Assembly: GCA_963677165.2 (NCBI GenBank)
Contig: CAXXSX010000004.1
Coordinates: 1-46,528 of the forward strand
Reading direction: 5' to 3'
From: JAFGXT01 sp963677165
Lineage (GTDB): Bacteria > Verrucomicrobiota > Lentisphaeria > Victivallales > SZUA-371
DNA: 46,528 nt
In this document: in pieces, positions 1-8,937 of the stretch
Position numbering within the stretch: the stretch's first letter is position 1
Layout of the letters: each line of letters begins with the position of its first letter
The notes under the pieces: model-generated
The model's input: the letters and a program-made list of their open reading frames with translations, nothing else
Databases searched by the model: none
Told to the model about the DNA's origin: nothing
Position numbers and translations under genes: made by a program

Positions 1-95
1 TTTTTTAATTGCATTTACTACCTACATCACATTATACTTATATACCACCTGAAGGAAGTATACTACAACCTACATGAAAAGTCCATCCCTCAAAA

Positions 96-3000
96 TCATA
101 CAATTCCCAACGCTCGGGAAAGAATATTAAGCATATCGTTCTTTCCATATGGTTTTGTTACCAGAAATTCCCTGGAGAGTTCGTTCAAAGAGTCTTCATT
201 ATATCCCGAACAGAAAACAACCGGAATATTAGGACGTTTTTCACGAATTTTAGCCGCCACTTCTTTTCCGCTACGCTTGGGAAGAATCGCGTCAATCAAC
301 GCCAGATCAAAACCTTCCGGATTGGAATCAAAGAACTTCAACGCTTCAACCCCGTCTCTTGCAGCTGTAACTTTATATCCGGCTTCACGCAGAATATCTG
401 TACCATAGAGCCTCACCAGCTCCTCATCCTCAACCAGCAGAACACTGCGACCATCTCCCGGAAGTCTCACCATTTCTCCGATTATTACTTCGGGCTCTTC
501 GGTATCAATAGGCTCAGAAGCCGTCTTTAATGGGAAATATATCTTAAATGCGGTTCCCTTGTCCTTCTTACTTTCGACTTCAATGATACCGTGATGGCGC
601 TTGACAATTGCATATACGGTTGATAATCCCAGCCCGGTTCCCTTATTAACTTCTTTCGTCGTAAAGAACGGTTCAAAGATTTTTTCTGAAACTTCGCGAT
701 TCATACCCACACCAGTATCAGTCACAGTACAACATATATACCTGCCTTTCGCCAGCTTGGCGTCAGCCTTGATATACCGGGGATCCAAATTAACACATTG
801 CGTAGTTATTGAAAGAGTGCCGCCTTCCGGCATGGCATCCCTGGCATTAACACAGAGATTCATCAAAACCTGTTCGATCTGCCCAATATCAGCCACAATA
901 TCAGTCTTTTCGTCTATCAGGTCAATATCCAAATGAACATGTTCGCCAAGGATCCGTCCAATCATTTTTCTAAAGTTTTCAATCGCCTCATTCAAGCATA
1001 CTGTCTCATACTGGGCTTCTGATTTCGAACGACTGAAAGACAGCAACTGATTAACCAAACGCTTTCCTTTGTTTCCTGCATCCATCACATTGCTCCAAAG
1101 CTCCCGGGTTTGTTGGTCCGTAATAGCCAACCCAACAAGTTCCCCATATCCGAGTATGATTTGAAGCAGATTGTTGAAATCATGCGCAACTCCACCGGCA
1201 AGCTTGCCGACAGCATCCATTTTCTGGGCTTGAAACAACTGTCTCTCAAGTTTTCGCAGTTCAGTAATATCTCTGACCGTATTGATCGAACCAACAATCT
1301 CGCCGGAACTCCCTCTTACCGGTTCAGCAGAAATAAGCAGAGAACTGCCGTTATGGCAATCCATCTCACGTTCACAGCTTTCACCAGTACGCATAACCTC
1401 GGTAACAGGACATTGTTCACAATTCTCACGATGATTACAACCGACCTCATAACACGGACGGCCAAACATATCATCAACCGAAAGCTCTTCGCGGCCGAAC
1501 GGAGACTTGTTTGCCCAGACAATATTCATATTATTGTCAATAAATGAAATAAAATCGGAAGTATTTTCCAGAATAGTTTTTCTTTCCATCTGCGCCTTGC
1601 GTGCAATCTCATCGGCTTCAACGCGTTCGGTAACGTCTTTGAAGAACATCAGGAAATACTTGTTTTTCTTCAGCTCAATCACAGCTCCGGCAACATCGGC
1701 AAAAAATGTCGAACCGTCTTTACGCTGAAGTTCGAATTCGTAGCCCATATTCCCGGAGATAATCTGATCATCGAATATATCAAAAAATTCTCCTTGTTTC
1801 GCCGCCGGCACAATATCGTCAATTTTGAGGTTGAGCATTTCATACTCACTATATCCCATCATATCCATAATACGCGGATTGGCACGGACAAAATAACGCT
1901 CCCTGATATCAATCAATCCAATACCTTCGGCAGAGTATTCCCAAAAAGCCCGATACCAGGTCGTTGACTCTTCCAGCTTCTCCTCGGTAATCTTATTTCT
2001 GGTAACATCCTCAGCCATAATCAATATCTTAGGATCACCGGAATTGTCATCATAAATCGGAATAAAAACAGCCTTCACATAAACCAGTTCGCCATCTTTG
2101 CTGAAATATTCCATTTCGTAGCGCCGGGATTTTTCAGAGCCATCAACCAGTTTTTCCAGGTAGGAAAGGATCTGCATGTTAATCGGATCCTTAATTAATT
2201 CAGTAAAATTCTTCTTTCTAAGCTTTTCCGGAGAATAACCAAGCTTGCTCCAGCTGCGATTGAAGAAAAATGGATTTCCATGTTTATCACACAGAGTAAT
2301 AAATAACGGCAGACTGTCAAGGATACTCCGCAGCCGTTTCTCACTGTTAAACAGACTTGACGACCACTCCAGCAGCTTAACCGACATTTCATTCACATTG
2401 GTAGCAATGCGGGCAAACTCATCATCACCATCAACATCAATTTTTCCGGAAAAATCCCCCTGAGATAAGGCTTCAAGTCCATTATTAATACTTAAAATCT
2501 TCGAAATAAAAATGCGGTTAAAAAATGGCGAGAAAGTAATAACCACTCCAATCGAAACAACTACAATAACCAGAATAACCTTGAACAAAAGGTAAACCAG
2601 TTTGCTCTCCGACTGAGTCATATCAAATCCGGCTGCCAGAAATTCCGGATAGTCCGTTCCATTCCCGTGCCTGACCATTCCAGAATAGATTAACTTATAT
2701 ACTGTAATCTTCCAGCCGTCCCGTTCCACAGCTTCGCCAAATAACTTCATATTTCTTATTGTATCATCAGGAATTGTGACACTTCTACCGGAATGCGTCA
2801 GCGACTCGGCAATCCCCCCATCAATTGTTATGACATCAATATTGCGCAAACCAGAATAACGCCAGTCTTTCACTTTTACCGGATTAAGAAAAACCATTTC
2901 ATAAAATTCACGACCATACCTGGCAGAAATCATTTTTTCAACATCATATGATGTTATAATAAAATATTTACTTTGCGAAGGACTGTAGCAGAATTTTTTA

Positions 3001-3467
3001 AACAACCGACTGGTTCCCCTGATTGGAACCATCTTCAAAGCAAAAACCTGGCCTTGGCCCAACCCGCGTTTCAATGTATCATCAGGAATATCACAATCGT
3101 ACTCCGATATCGCTTTGGAATCAGAACAAACAAGCTTTCCTTCATTGTCCACAATACATACTGAAGCCAAATTATATTTTTCACATAGCTGATCAAGTAA
3201 TTTTCGAACACCGGAAAAATCTTTGCCTACAGAAAGGGCTATTTTACGAATGTCTTTATCAGCACAACTGATAATATTCTGAAGAAGTGAACGACGCAAG
3301 ACCCTGTTTTTTGTCAATTCGTCTTTAATCTGGTCAGATACTCCGATAATTCTTTTCTGAATATCGCGTTCAAAAACCTTTTTTGATTCATACCAGATTC
3401 CCAAGGCGATTAATACTGCAGTGACAACGATAACAAGGATAATGCTGAGCAGAAATTTGGTTCTCAT
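96..3467 (-). CDS. Hybrid sensor histidine kinase with PAS domains and receiver
   Basis: Membrane hybrid histidine kinase of 1123 residues. A transmembrane segment (about residues 5-27) is followed by an extracytoplasmic sensor region and a second membrane segment (about 290-312), a HAMP-like linker, and three PAS-type domains (about 375-495, 500-615, 628-745). The third PAS region is rich in cysteine (CYEVGCNHRENCEQCP), which could bind metal or sense redox. The kinase core has the H-box AHDFNNLL with His762, the N-box NARDAMP, and the G-boxes DTGVGMN and GTGLGLS. A C-terminal receiver has its phospho-acceptor Asp at about 1059 (LALIDAILP). A purine-rich GGGGG ribosome site precedes the start. 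No output domain is attached and no response regulator lies nearby, so phosphotransfer to a distant partner is inferred. Signal unknown. Confidence 0.93.
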   Translation of the reverse strand: MRTKFLLSIILVIVVTAVLIALGIWYESKKVFERDIQKRIIGVSDQIKDELTKNRVLRRSLLQNIISCADKDIRKIALSVGKDFSGVRKLLDQLCEKYNLASVCIVDNEGKLVCSDSKAISEYDCDIPDDTLKRGLGQGQVFALKMVPIRGTSRLFKKFCYSPSQSKYFIITSYDVEKMISARYGREFYEMVFLNPVKVKDWRYSGLRNIDVITIDGGIAESLTHSGRSVTIPDDTIRNMKLFGEAVERDGWKITVYKLIYSGMVRHGNGTDYPEFLAAGFDMTQSESKLVYLLFKVILVIVVVSIGVVITFSPFFNRIFISKILSINNGLEALSQGDFSGKIDVDGDDEFARIATNVNEMSVKLLEWSSSLFNSEKRLRSILDSLPLFITLCDKHGNPFFFNRSWSKLGYSPEKLRKKNFTELIKDPINMQILSYLEKLVDGSEKSRRYEMEYFSKDGELVYVKAVFIPIYDDNSGDPKILIMAEDVTRNKITEEKLEESTTWYRAFWEYSAEGIGLIDIRERYFVRANPRIMDMMGYSEYEMLNLKIDDIVPAAKQGEFFDIFDDQIISGNMGYEFELQRKDGSTFFADVAGAVIELKKNKYFLMFFKDVTERVEADEIARKAQMERKTILENTSDFISFIDNNMNIVWANKSPFGREELSVDDMFGRPCYEVGCNHRENCEQCPVTEVMRTGESCEREMDCHNGSSLLISAEPVRGSSGEIVGSINTVRDITELRKLERQLFQAQKMDAVGKLAGGVAHDFNNLLQIILGYGELVGLAITDQQTRELWSNVMDAGNKGKRLVNQLLSFSRSKSEAQYETVCLNEAIENFRKMIGRILGEHVHLDIDLIDEKTDIVADIGQIEQVLMNLCVNARDAMPEGGTLSITTQCVNLDPRYIKADAKLAKGRYICCTVTDTGVGMNREVSEKIFEPFFTTKEVNKGTGLGLSTVYAIVKRHHGIIEVESKKDKGTAFKIYFPLKTASEPIDTEEPEVIIGEMVRLPGDGRSVLLVEDEELVRLYGTDILREAGYKVTAARDGVEALKFFDSNPEGFDLALIDAILPKRSGKEVAAKIREKRPNIPVVFCSGYNEDSLNELSREFLVTKPYGKNDMLNILSRALGIV

Positions 3468-3581
3468 GATGTACCCCCTATTACTTCCATATCACTAATA
3501 CACCGCTTTACTACGGTATGCAAAGAAATATAAGCATGCTATATTGAAATCGTCCAGTTTTGTTATATTATTTATAGCAAA

Positions 3582-4499
3582 ATGCAAAAAAATGTTGAAC
3601 AATTTATATATAAGCCGCAAATCGTGCAAAAGAAAATCAAATTTAATACACCGGTCCAACAGGAAAAAACGGCAAATTACGAATATGATACTGTAATTTC
3701 CGGAATTGGCTCGTGCTTTGCCGATAATTTGCTGAATTCCCTCTATGATTCAGGTTTTTCCGGTATGAATAATCCCACCGGCATTGTTTATAATTCCGCC
3801 TCAATAAAAACCGCAATTGAATATTCATGCAATCAAAAGCAATGGACCGATAAAAATTTCTTTAAGCATAATAGCCTCTGGCACAGCTGGGATCATCACG
3901 GCAGTTTTTCTTCTCCTGATTTAAACAAAGCGGTTATTCATGCAAACGAAGTAATGGAAGCTTTTACCAATACGCTGAAAAAGTGCGGCTTGTTTGTCAT
4001 GACTCCTTCATCTTCGGTTGTTTATGCGTTAAAAGACTCCGGCAGAATTACCGCCAACTGCCATAAAGTGCCGCAAACGAAATTTGAGCGTAAACTGCTG
4101 TCCGTCAATGATAATTACGCATATCTTACGCAATGTGTAAATTTAATAAACAAATTTAATCCATCTTGTAAAATCATATTTACGCTGTCTCCGGTCCGAC
4201 ATTATCCCGGCGATCCCGTGCTCAACGCGCGAAGTAAGGCAGTTCTATTATCTGCAATTCATCAATGCATTGATAAACATCAAGACTGCTGTAGCTACTT
4301 TCCCGCGTATGAGATTCTAAATGATGAACTTAGAGACTACAGGTTTTACGCCGAAGATATGGTTCATCCGTCTGAGTTGACCAGAAAAATTATTCGTTCA
4401 CGCTTTCTTGATGCCTTTTTTTCTCCTACTGCAATTGAACAAATTATTGCATCGGAAAAACAGCAGAAAGCTGCTGGACACCGTCCCCTGCATCAGTAA
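3582..4499 (+). CDS. GSCFA domain protein (SGNH-like hydrolase relative)
   Basis: The 305-residue product carries the family-defining motif as SGIGSCFADNL near residue 46, followed by NPTGIVYN and, near the C-terminus, EDMVHPSELT. The Gly-Ser-Cys-Phe-Ala block and the late D..HP block correspond to blocks I and V of SGNH-type hydrolases, so an esterase/acyl-hydrolase-like role is plausible, but the family is poorly characterised biochemically. There is no signal peptide, so it probably acts in the cytoplasm. No Shine-Dalgarno sequence is visible before the ATG, but a TATATTATTTATAG A/T-rich stretch lies about 12-18 bases upstream, so the transcript may be leaderless or nearly so. It diverges from the hybrid kinase. 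Confidence 0.85.
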   Translation: MQKNVEQFIYKPQIVQKKIKFNTPVQQEKTANYEYDTVISGIGSCFADNLLNSLYDSGFSGMNNPTGIVYNSASIKTAIEYSCNQKQWTDKNFFKHNSLWHSWDHHGSFSSPDLNKAVIHANEVMEAFTNTLKKCGLFVMTPSSSVVYALKDSGRITANCHKVPQTKFERKLLSVNDNYAYLTQCVNLINKFNPSCKIIFTLSPVRHYPGDPVLNARSKAVLLSAIHQCIDKHQDCCSYFPAYEILNDELRDYRFYAEDMVHPSELTRKIIRSRFLDAFFSPTAIEQIIASEKQQKAAGHRPLHQ

Positions 4500-4514
4500 C
4501 TCGCCTCAAATTCC

Positions 4515-4543
4515 TTGCATCATGATGGATGACACCTTATAAT
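4515..4543 (+). promoter_or_regulatory. Sigma-70 type promoter for the 4585 gene
   Basis: TTGCAT at 4515-4520 and TATAAT at 4538-4543 are separated by 17 bases. It lies 41 bases before the ATG, and a GGAG ribosome site precedes the start codon. Confidence 0.65.
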
Positions 4544-4584
4544 AAATTATTCACCCTTAGATGCAAAAATAACCGGAGAAAACA

Positions 4585-5205
4585 ATGAACCTCAAATCAT
4601 TCACAGCAGTATTACTGGCATCCGCCGCAATAACTTTAGCCGCAGAACCAACCCAGTGCAGCAGCCTCGACAAGGCAGCCGGCTGGGAAGCCAATAAGAA
4701 ATGTACATTCAGCGATGGAACCATTACCAGCAATTCCAGCGGACTTCTTTTTGTCGCGGGAAAACCTTCTTTCCAACAGGTTACCATTAAAGCAAAAGTA
4801 ACTGTTGAGAAAGCAACCAGCCACAATTGGAAAACCGCCGGACTGGTAATCTACCAAAACAAAAAACTTTTCTGGAAATTCTCCCTGGTTGAACGCCCTG
4901 ACAAAGCAAAAAAGACCCACTTCCTGGAGTTAAAACGCATGAAAGGCGGAAAATGGGGAAATACAAAAGGCCTGAAAAGAATAACCTGGAAAGGATTTAA
5001 ATGGGAAACCGGCAAAACCTATGTCATGGAAATGAAAATAACTACTGACAGCATAATCGGAACAATTACCGATGAAACGGGAAAAGAACGAGGTAAAATT
5101 GGATTCAAATATGGAACCGATAAACCGGAAGGCGGAATCCCGGCAATACAGTCCGGCGGATTCGTCACAAAATTTGCTGACGTATCCATCGAAGGCGAAA
5201 AATAG
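4585..5205 (+). CDS. Small secreted beta-sandwich-like protein
   Basis: A 206-residue exported protein with a signal peptide (MNLKSFTAVLLASAAITLAA, cleaved about residue 20). The mature part alternates short hydrophobic strands with polar turns and is rich in Lys, Gly, Thr and Trp (for example NTKGLKRITWKGFKWETGKTYVMEMKI). This resembles the concanavalin-like fold of DUF1080/3-keto-disaccharide hydrolase or laminin-G-like domains, where a K(W)xTGKxYxLxxxx segment is common. I cannot name a catalytic residue, and a carbohydrate-binding role is as likely as an enzymatic one. It is a single-gene unit with its own promoter and a strong terminator. Confidence 0.75.
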   Translation: MNLKSFTAVLLASAAITLAAEPTQCSSLDKAAGWEANKKCTFSDGTITSNSSGLLFVAGKPSFQQVTIKAKVTVEKATSHNWKTAGLVIYQNKKLFWKFSLVERPDKAKKTHFLELKRMKGGKWGNTKGLKRITWKGFKWETGKTYVMEMKITTDSIIGTITDETGKERGKIGFKYGTDKPEGGIPAIQSGGFVTKFADVSIEGEK

Positions 5206-5224
5206 ACCGCTTATACTTAAGAAA

Positions 5225-5260
5225 AAAACCGCTTGAAAAGAAAACTTTTCAGGCGGTTTT
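5225..5260. terminator. Bidirectional intrinsic terminator
   Basis: A 16-bp stem (5225-5240 with 5245-5260, one G-U pair) closes a four-base AAAA loop. A-rich sequence precedes it and T-rich sequence follows it, so it can serve both the 4585 gene on the plus strand and tpx converging from the right. Confidence 0.9.
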
Positions 5261-5281
5261 ATTTTGGTTAATAATTTACAG

Positions 5282-5788
5282 TTATAGTCCTTTCACTGCC
5301 GCCAACGCGGCATCATAATCCGGTTCCTCTGTAATTTCAGGAACCAGTTGACAATATACCACTTTTCCAGCGCTATCTACCACCAGAACTGACCTGGCAA
5401 ACAAACCGGCCAGCGGCCCATCTGCTTGTCTTACTCCGTAATCTTTGCCAAAATCACAATTGCGCAGTTCAGACAGCATCGTTACATTTTCAATGCCCTC
5501 AGCTCCACAAAACCGCCCCTGGGCAAATGGCAGATCACGGGAGATACACAGAACCTCGGTATTGTCGAGTCCCGCAGCCTCCTGATTGAAGCGCCTGACC
5601 GAAGCGGCACAGACACCGGTATCAACGCTGGGAAAGATGTTCAAAACGAGTTTCTTGCCGGCAAAGTCCTTCAAACTTGCATCGGAAAGATCACCTTTAG
5701 TCAATAAAAAATCCGGAGCAGACGCACCAGCTTCGGGCAGTGCTCCAACGGTGTTTACTTCATTTCCCTGAAATTTTGTAGTTGCCAT
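5282..5788 (-). CDS. tpx: Thiol peroxidase Tpx (atypical 2-Cys peroxiredoxin)
   Basis: A 168-residue peroxiredoxin that reduces hydrogen peroxide and alkyl peroxides in the cytoplasm using thioredoxin. The Tpx signature is present: SVDTGVCAASVRRFN with peroxidatic Cys60, and the resolving Cys94 in the segment DLPFAQGRFCGAEG, with the usual Tpx spacing. Length and the start (MATTKFQGNEV) match the family. A near-consensus promoter lies upstream and a good ribosome site (AAGGA) precedes the ATG. It is monocistronic. An additional Cys81 is visible. The high-quality promoter suggests strong basal expression; no OxyR or PerR site was recognised. Confidence 0.96.
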   Translation of the reverse strand: MATTKFQGNEVNTVGALPEAGASAPDFLLTKGDLSDASLKDFAGKKLVLNIFPSVDTGVCAASVRRFNQEAAGLDNTEVLCISRDLPFAQGRFCGAEGIENVTMLSELRNCDFGKDYGVRQADGPLAGLFARSVLVVDSAGKVVYCQLVPEITEEPDYDAALAAVKGL

Positions 5789-5851
5789 GATTCCATTTCC
5801 TTATATATACTTGGTTCTATCCTTTTTGTTACTCCCACCCCTTAAGTAAAG

Positions 5852-5879
5852 ATTATAAGTCGGGGAAATCATATGTCAA
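5852..5879 (-). promoter_or_regulatory. Near-consensus promoter for tpx
   Basis: Read on the minus strand, TTGACA (5874-5879) and TATAAT (5852-5857) are exact consensus hexamers 16 bases apart, about 64 bases before the tpx start. Confidence 0.85.
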
Positions 5880-5918
5880 TAGATAAAAATCATTTTTTAG
5901 TAATTATTATTAATTTTA

Positions 5919-6365
5919 CTAAGAATCACAGTCTATCTGTTTATCGAGATTAGGACAGCGAGTCAGATTATCAGCATCAAGCTCACCGACTTCATTCTCA
6001 TTCCCTGGCTCCGCGGAAAGACCAATAAGTTTATCCAGATAAACTTTATCAAACCCTTGAAGATATTCTCCTTCAACAATTATAAGCGGACGCTTTATCA
6101 AGATAGGATCTTTAATCATCATTTCTAATGCCTCCTCTTCTGATAAAGCAGTGTAGTTAAGCTGTCCGGATTTGATAACCGGAGCAGTAGTATTAAAACA
6201 ATCTGCAATATTCTTCCCTGCAAAAAAACGCTTAAGCTCATCTTGTGTCCATGAATGGGTAAGAATACTGTATTCGGCTACTTCATGCCCTGCCAGCTTC
6301 AACCATTTTTTCTGTTTCGTATTATTAATACAACCGGGCTTCTCATAAAAGATTACTTTTGACAT
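5919..6365 (-). CDS. ArsC/Spx-like nitrogenase-associated protein
   Basis: A 148-residue protein of the ArsC/thioredoxin-like superfamily, closest by motif to the nitrogenase-associated subfamily: MSKVIFYEKPGCINNTKQKKWLKLAGHE. The single Cys in GCINN replaces the CxxC of Spx. The later segment KDPILIKRPLIIVEGEYLQGFDK matches the ArsC 'npxLikRPi' substrate-loop motif with its conserved Arg. The start at 6365 is preferred over a longer in-frame ATG at 6422 because AAGGAG lies seven to eight bases upstream. No nif genes are present, so the name is a family label only; a redox or arsenate-reductase-like activity is inferred. The C-terminal tail (about residues 120-148) is acidic. Confidence 0.87.
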   Translation of the reverse strand: MSKVIFYEKPGCINNTKQKKWLKLAGHEVAEYSILTHSWTQDELKRFFAGKNIADCFNTTAPVIKSGQLNYTALSEEEALEMMIKDPILIKRPLIIVEGEYLQGFDKVYLDKLIGLSAEPGNENEVGELDADNLTRCPNLDKQIDCDS

Positions 6366-6616
6366 TTTTGTTCTCCTTTTTAACGTTTTTACGATTTTTG
6401 TAACAATGGTCAACACATCCAATTATTACATAATACAATTATAATCAACATTATACACAAAACAACGCCACAAAATATAATATTGATAACTATTATTAAT
6501 CATTTACTGTGCCAGTTATTATCCACAACTAATCTTTTTTGAGTCAAAGCTTGCCTTTTAACCTAGCTGGTATTAAATTCATATTTTACTTCAATATATC
6601 CATAGAGGAGAGAGAT

Positions 6617-7786
6617 ATGTTTAAAAAATTATTTTCATTATTTACATTCACCGCTTTAACTCTTTCATTCACTCCGGGCTGCAATTCAATAAAATGTCCA
6701 AGCCAGGCAAAATATCAAAACCTTAACAAAGTTTATAAACGGCTTGGAGCCGGCGAGCGCATTAAAGTAGCCTATCTCGGCGGCTCAATTACCTGGGGAG
6801 CAACTTCCTCCGATCCGTTAAAATATTCATGGCGGGCGCTGACAACCGACTACTTGCAGAAATCCTTCCCGGTAGCACATATCAAAGCAATTGACGCCGC
6901 AATCGGCGGCAAGGGCTCTGAGCTGGCAGTATTCCGTATGGATCGTGATGTGATTCCTTATAATCCAGACCTGACATTTGTTGAGTTTGCAGTAAACGAC
7001 TCAAAAAGTCCAAATGGACAGGAATCCATGGAAGGAATCATTCGCAAACTAAAAAAATCCAATAAAGACATGGCAATCGTTATCGTAGTAATCGGGGCCG
7101 GTAATAAATACACCTGCCCGAAAGAACACGATTACACCAAACTCGCAGAATATTACGGCCTCCCCTGCATTAACATCTATAAAGCGGTGAAAGCTAAAAT
7201 TGATAAAGATAAGCTGGATATGTCCAAACTGCTGACCGACGGCTGCCATCCCACCGACAAAGGCTATAAACTCTATGCAGACATCGTTGCGAGAGAACTT
7301 GATCAACTGGGCAACCAACAAGGATGTCAGAAAGCTTATCCCTCTGTTCCACTTACAAAAAATCGCTTTGAAAGCGCAAAGCTACTCGAACTATCTACTC
7401 TGACAAAAAAACAACTTGGAGGTTGGAAGCCAGGTAAGGTAGATGTTACCGGTGTATGGTTTGACCATCAGCCATCCCGCTGGTTATCAAGCGTAATTGT
7501 TCCATCCGAACCCAAAGCAATACTGAACGTTCCAGTGAACTGCAGCGGAGCCGGAATCTATTTTGAAACAATCCGCAACGGCTCTCCGGTCGCGGTAAAA
7601 GTTGATGGAGAAAACCTGTTCGCGGTAAAAACCGCATTCCGGTTTGAATATCCGGGACTGGGATATCAATTCAAATTCATCGGTGACGGAATGATCTCAA
7701 AAGATCATAAAATCACCCTTCAATCCTATGACCAAGATAACACCAAGGTGGGTTATCTGCTGTACACACAGGGGACAACTAAATAA
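6617..7786 (+). CDS. Secreted SGNH/GDSL-type hydrolase with C-terminal beta domain
   Basis: A 389-residue exported protein. The hydrophobic leader MFKKLFSLFTFTALTLSFTPGC could be a weak lipobox with Cys22, although position -3 is not the usual Leu. SGNH blocks are clear: AYLGGSITWG with nucleophile Ser57, GGKGSE, EFAVND (block III Asn), and DGCHPTDKGY with Asp208 and His211. A second domain of about 150 residues (about 240-389, WKPGKVDVTGVWFDH...) looks like an all-beta carbohydrate-binding or accessory domain. It probably deacylates a carbohydrate outside the cytoplasm. The start is chosen because GAGGAGAGAG lies just before the ATG; the reading frame extends upstream to 6539 without a ribosome site. 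Its end overlaps the converging nucleoside hydrolase by 8 bases. Confidence 0.88.
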   Translation: MFKKLFSLFTFTALTLSFTPGCNSIKCPSQAKYQNLNKVYKRLGAGERIKVAYLGGSITWGATSSDPLKYSWRALTTDYLQKSFPVAHIKAIDAAIGGKGSELAVFRMDRDVIPYNPDLTFVEFAVNDSKSPNGQESMEGIIRKLKKSNKDMAIVIVVIGAGNKYTCPKEHDYTKLAEYYGLPCINIYKAVKAKIDKDKLDMSKLLTDGCHPTDKGYKLYADIVARELDQLGNQQGCQKAYPSVPLTKNRFESAKLLELSTLTKKQLGGWKPGKVDVTGVWFDHQPSRWLSSVIVPSEPKAILNVPVNCSGAGIYFETIRNGSPVAVKVDGENLFAVKTAFRFEYPGLGYQFKFIGDGMISKDHKITLQSYDQDNTKVGYLLYTQGTTK

Positions 7787-8735
7787 TTACCTGCTTGGCA
7801 AACGGCATAGTCATAAGTTTTTCAATATGCTCGGCTAAAACGTCGTTGTCAACAAGAGGCTCCAGATAACAGCAACGGTTATTCGAAGCCGGTAGCCATT
7901 GATGCCTACCGGTTCTCGAATCATATACCAGCTTTCCTCCTGGCTCTTCAGTTAACATACCATTATGGCCTGCTGCTGCAAGCACTGTAATCTGATCCCA
8001 GCTTGGTCTAAGAAATCCTTGCTTTCCTAACCCGAAAATCCGGTATGCAGTCATGAGTGGGTTATCGGTCAGAAGACAGCCGGTACTTGAACAGCCCGTA
8101 AGAATATTATCGCCAAATTGATTAACCCATATCGGAGTAGGCCAATCATTAATAACAATTGATGCGGCGCCACGATCCATCTCCCAGTTAAATTCATCTT
8201 TTCCGAAAGGATAGCTTGCTTTAGCCATAGTAACCAGCTTGTTGACTTTTGCCGCAACCAGCTTCTCTCCTGTTACAGAACTATATCTGCATGGACCCGA
8301 TTTCAGCAATGCCGCTATTACTGAAAGCATTCCAATACAACAAATCGTGACGCTTCCATCTTCGGCATTTGTCAACAAACGGCGATACAGCGAAACACCA
8401 TCTTCCGGGAAAAAATTGTCTCCAGGAAGAATACCGGCTCGCCTGGCAACCCTTTCATTGTAAATTCTGCCGTTTTTTTGGACTTGCCTGTAATGTGCCA
8501 TATAATCCAGCGAGGTTTTTAATGTCTGGCTTTTCAGTCCGACCGGAAGTTCAGAACGGCCACAGGCAATATTAATCGCTTTCACACAGGCCGCCGCCCA
8601 TGGATTTGCTACGTCCGCAACAACCCCGAGAATGCGTACCTGACCAGAATCAGCCAATGCGTGAAGCACAGCCAAAGCCGCGGCATCATCGCAGTCGGTA
8701 TCCATATCGGTATCAAGTATTATATTATGATGCAT
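7779..8735 (-). CDS. Inosine-uridine-type nucleoside hydrolase
   Basis: A 318-residue protein with the hallmark calcium and ribose-binding N-terminal motif DTDMDTDCDDAAAL (Asp8, Asp10, Asp12, Asp14, Asp16, Asp17) of the inosine/uridine-preferring nucleoside hydrolase superfamily, plus GVVADVANPW and the mid-protein segments VTICCIGMLSVIAALL and EFNWEMDRGAA that match the family's 'NiGPLTNLA' and 'EfN...D..AA' blocks. It cleaves N-glycosidic bonds of ribonucleosides or related compounds; the substrate cannot be told. It lacks a signal peptide. No strong ribosome site is seen before the ATG. In this carbohydrate-degrading setting it may act on a modified glycoside instead of a nucleoside; that is inference. 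Confidence 0.9.
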   Translation of the reverse strand: MHHNIILDTDMDTDCDDAAALAVLHALADSGQVRILGVVADVANPWAAACVKAINIACGRSELPVGLKSQTLKTSLDYMAHYRQVQKNGRIYNERVARRAGILPGDNFFPEDGVSLYRRLLTNAEDGSVTICCIGMLSVIAALLKSGPCRYSSVTGEKLVAAKVNKLVTMAKASYPFGKDEFNWEMDRGAASIVINDWPTPIWVNQFGDNILTGCSSTGCLLTDNPLMTAYRIFGLGKQGFLRPSWDQITVLAAAGHNGMLTEEPGGKLVYDSRTGRHQWLPASNNRCCYLEPLVDNDVLAEHIEKLMTMPFAKQVII

Positions 8736-8793
8736 GATTTTATCGTTAATTCACTGGTATAATTATATTCTTGTAAAAATGAAAGGAAATAAT

Positions 8794-8847
8794 ATGCCTT
8801 CAGCTATTATAAAAAAGGCAACCCGGCCAGTCAGCCTTACTCTCTGA
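8794..8847 (+). CDS. Possible 17-residue small ORF
   Basis: The peptide MPSAIIKKATRPVSLTL has an AAGGA ribosome site six bases before its ATG and an extended -10 promoter (TGGTATAAT, 8755-8763) about 30 bases upstream. The second half overlaps the structured hairpin at 8820-8878. It could be a leader peptide, a small protein, or chance. No similar peptide is known to me. Low confidence. Confidence 0.25.
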   Translation: MPSAIIKKATRPVSLTL

Positions 8848-8878
8848 CGGAGACCATCCAGAAACTGAAAGCCGGGTT
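8820..8878 (-). terminator. Long structured hairpin, probable terminator for the 8938 gene
   Basis: AACCCGGC (8820-8827) pairs with GCCGGGTT (8871-8878). The stem extends through CAGT/ACTG with a three-base bulge, and a short inner TCTC/GAGA hairpin is possible. Read on the minus strand the stem is followed by GCC and six T, as in an intrinsic terminator, 60 bases past the GH84-like gene. The loop is unusually large, so a structured small RNA is an alternative. Confidence 0.55.
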
Positions 8879-8937
8879 CTCGTTGATCATATTTGATATT
8901 TCACTTGTCTTTTAACGCCATTTCCCGAAAAAACAAG

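Noticed and set aside
60..80. CTACAACCTACATG near the left edge as a GntR operator
   Set aside because: It lacks the GGAT/ATCC centre and is not palindromic in the same way; the resemblance is limited to ACAACC.
8816..8882. Hairpin considered as an integron attC recombination site
   Set aside because: The ends do not match the RYYYAAC/GTTRRRY core sites, and no integrase or cassette array is present.
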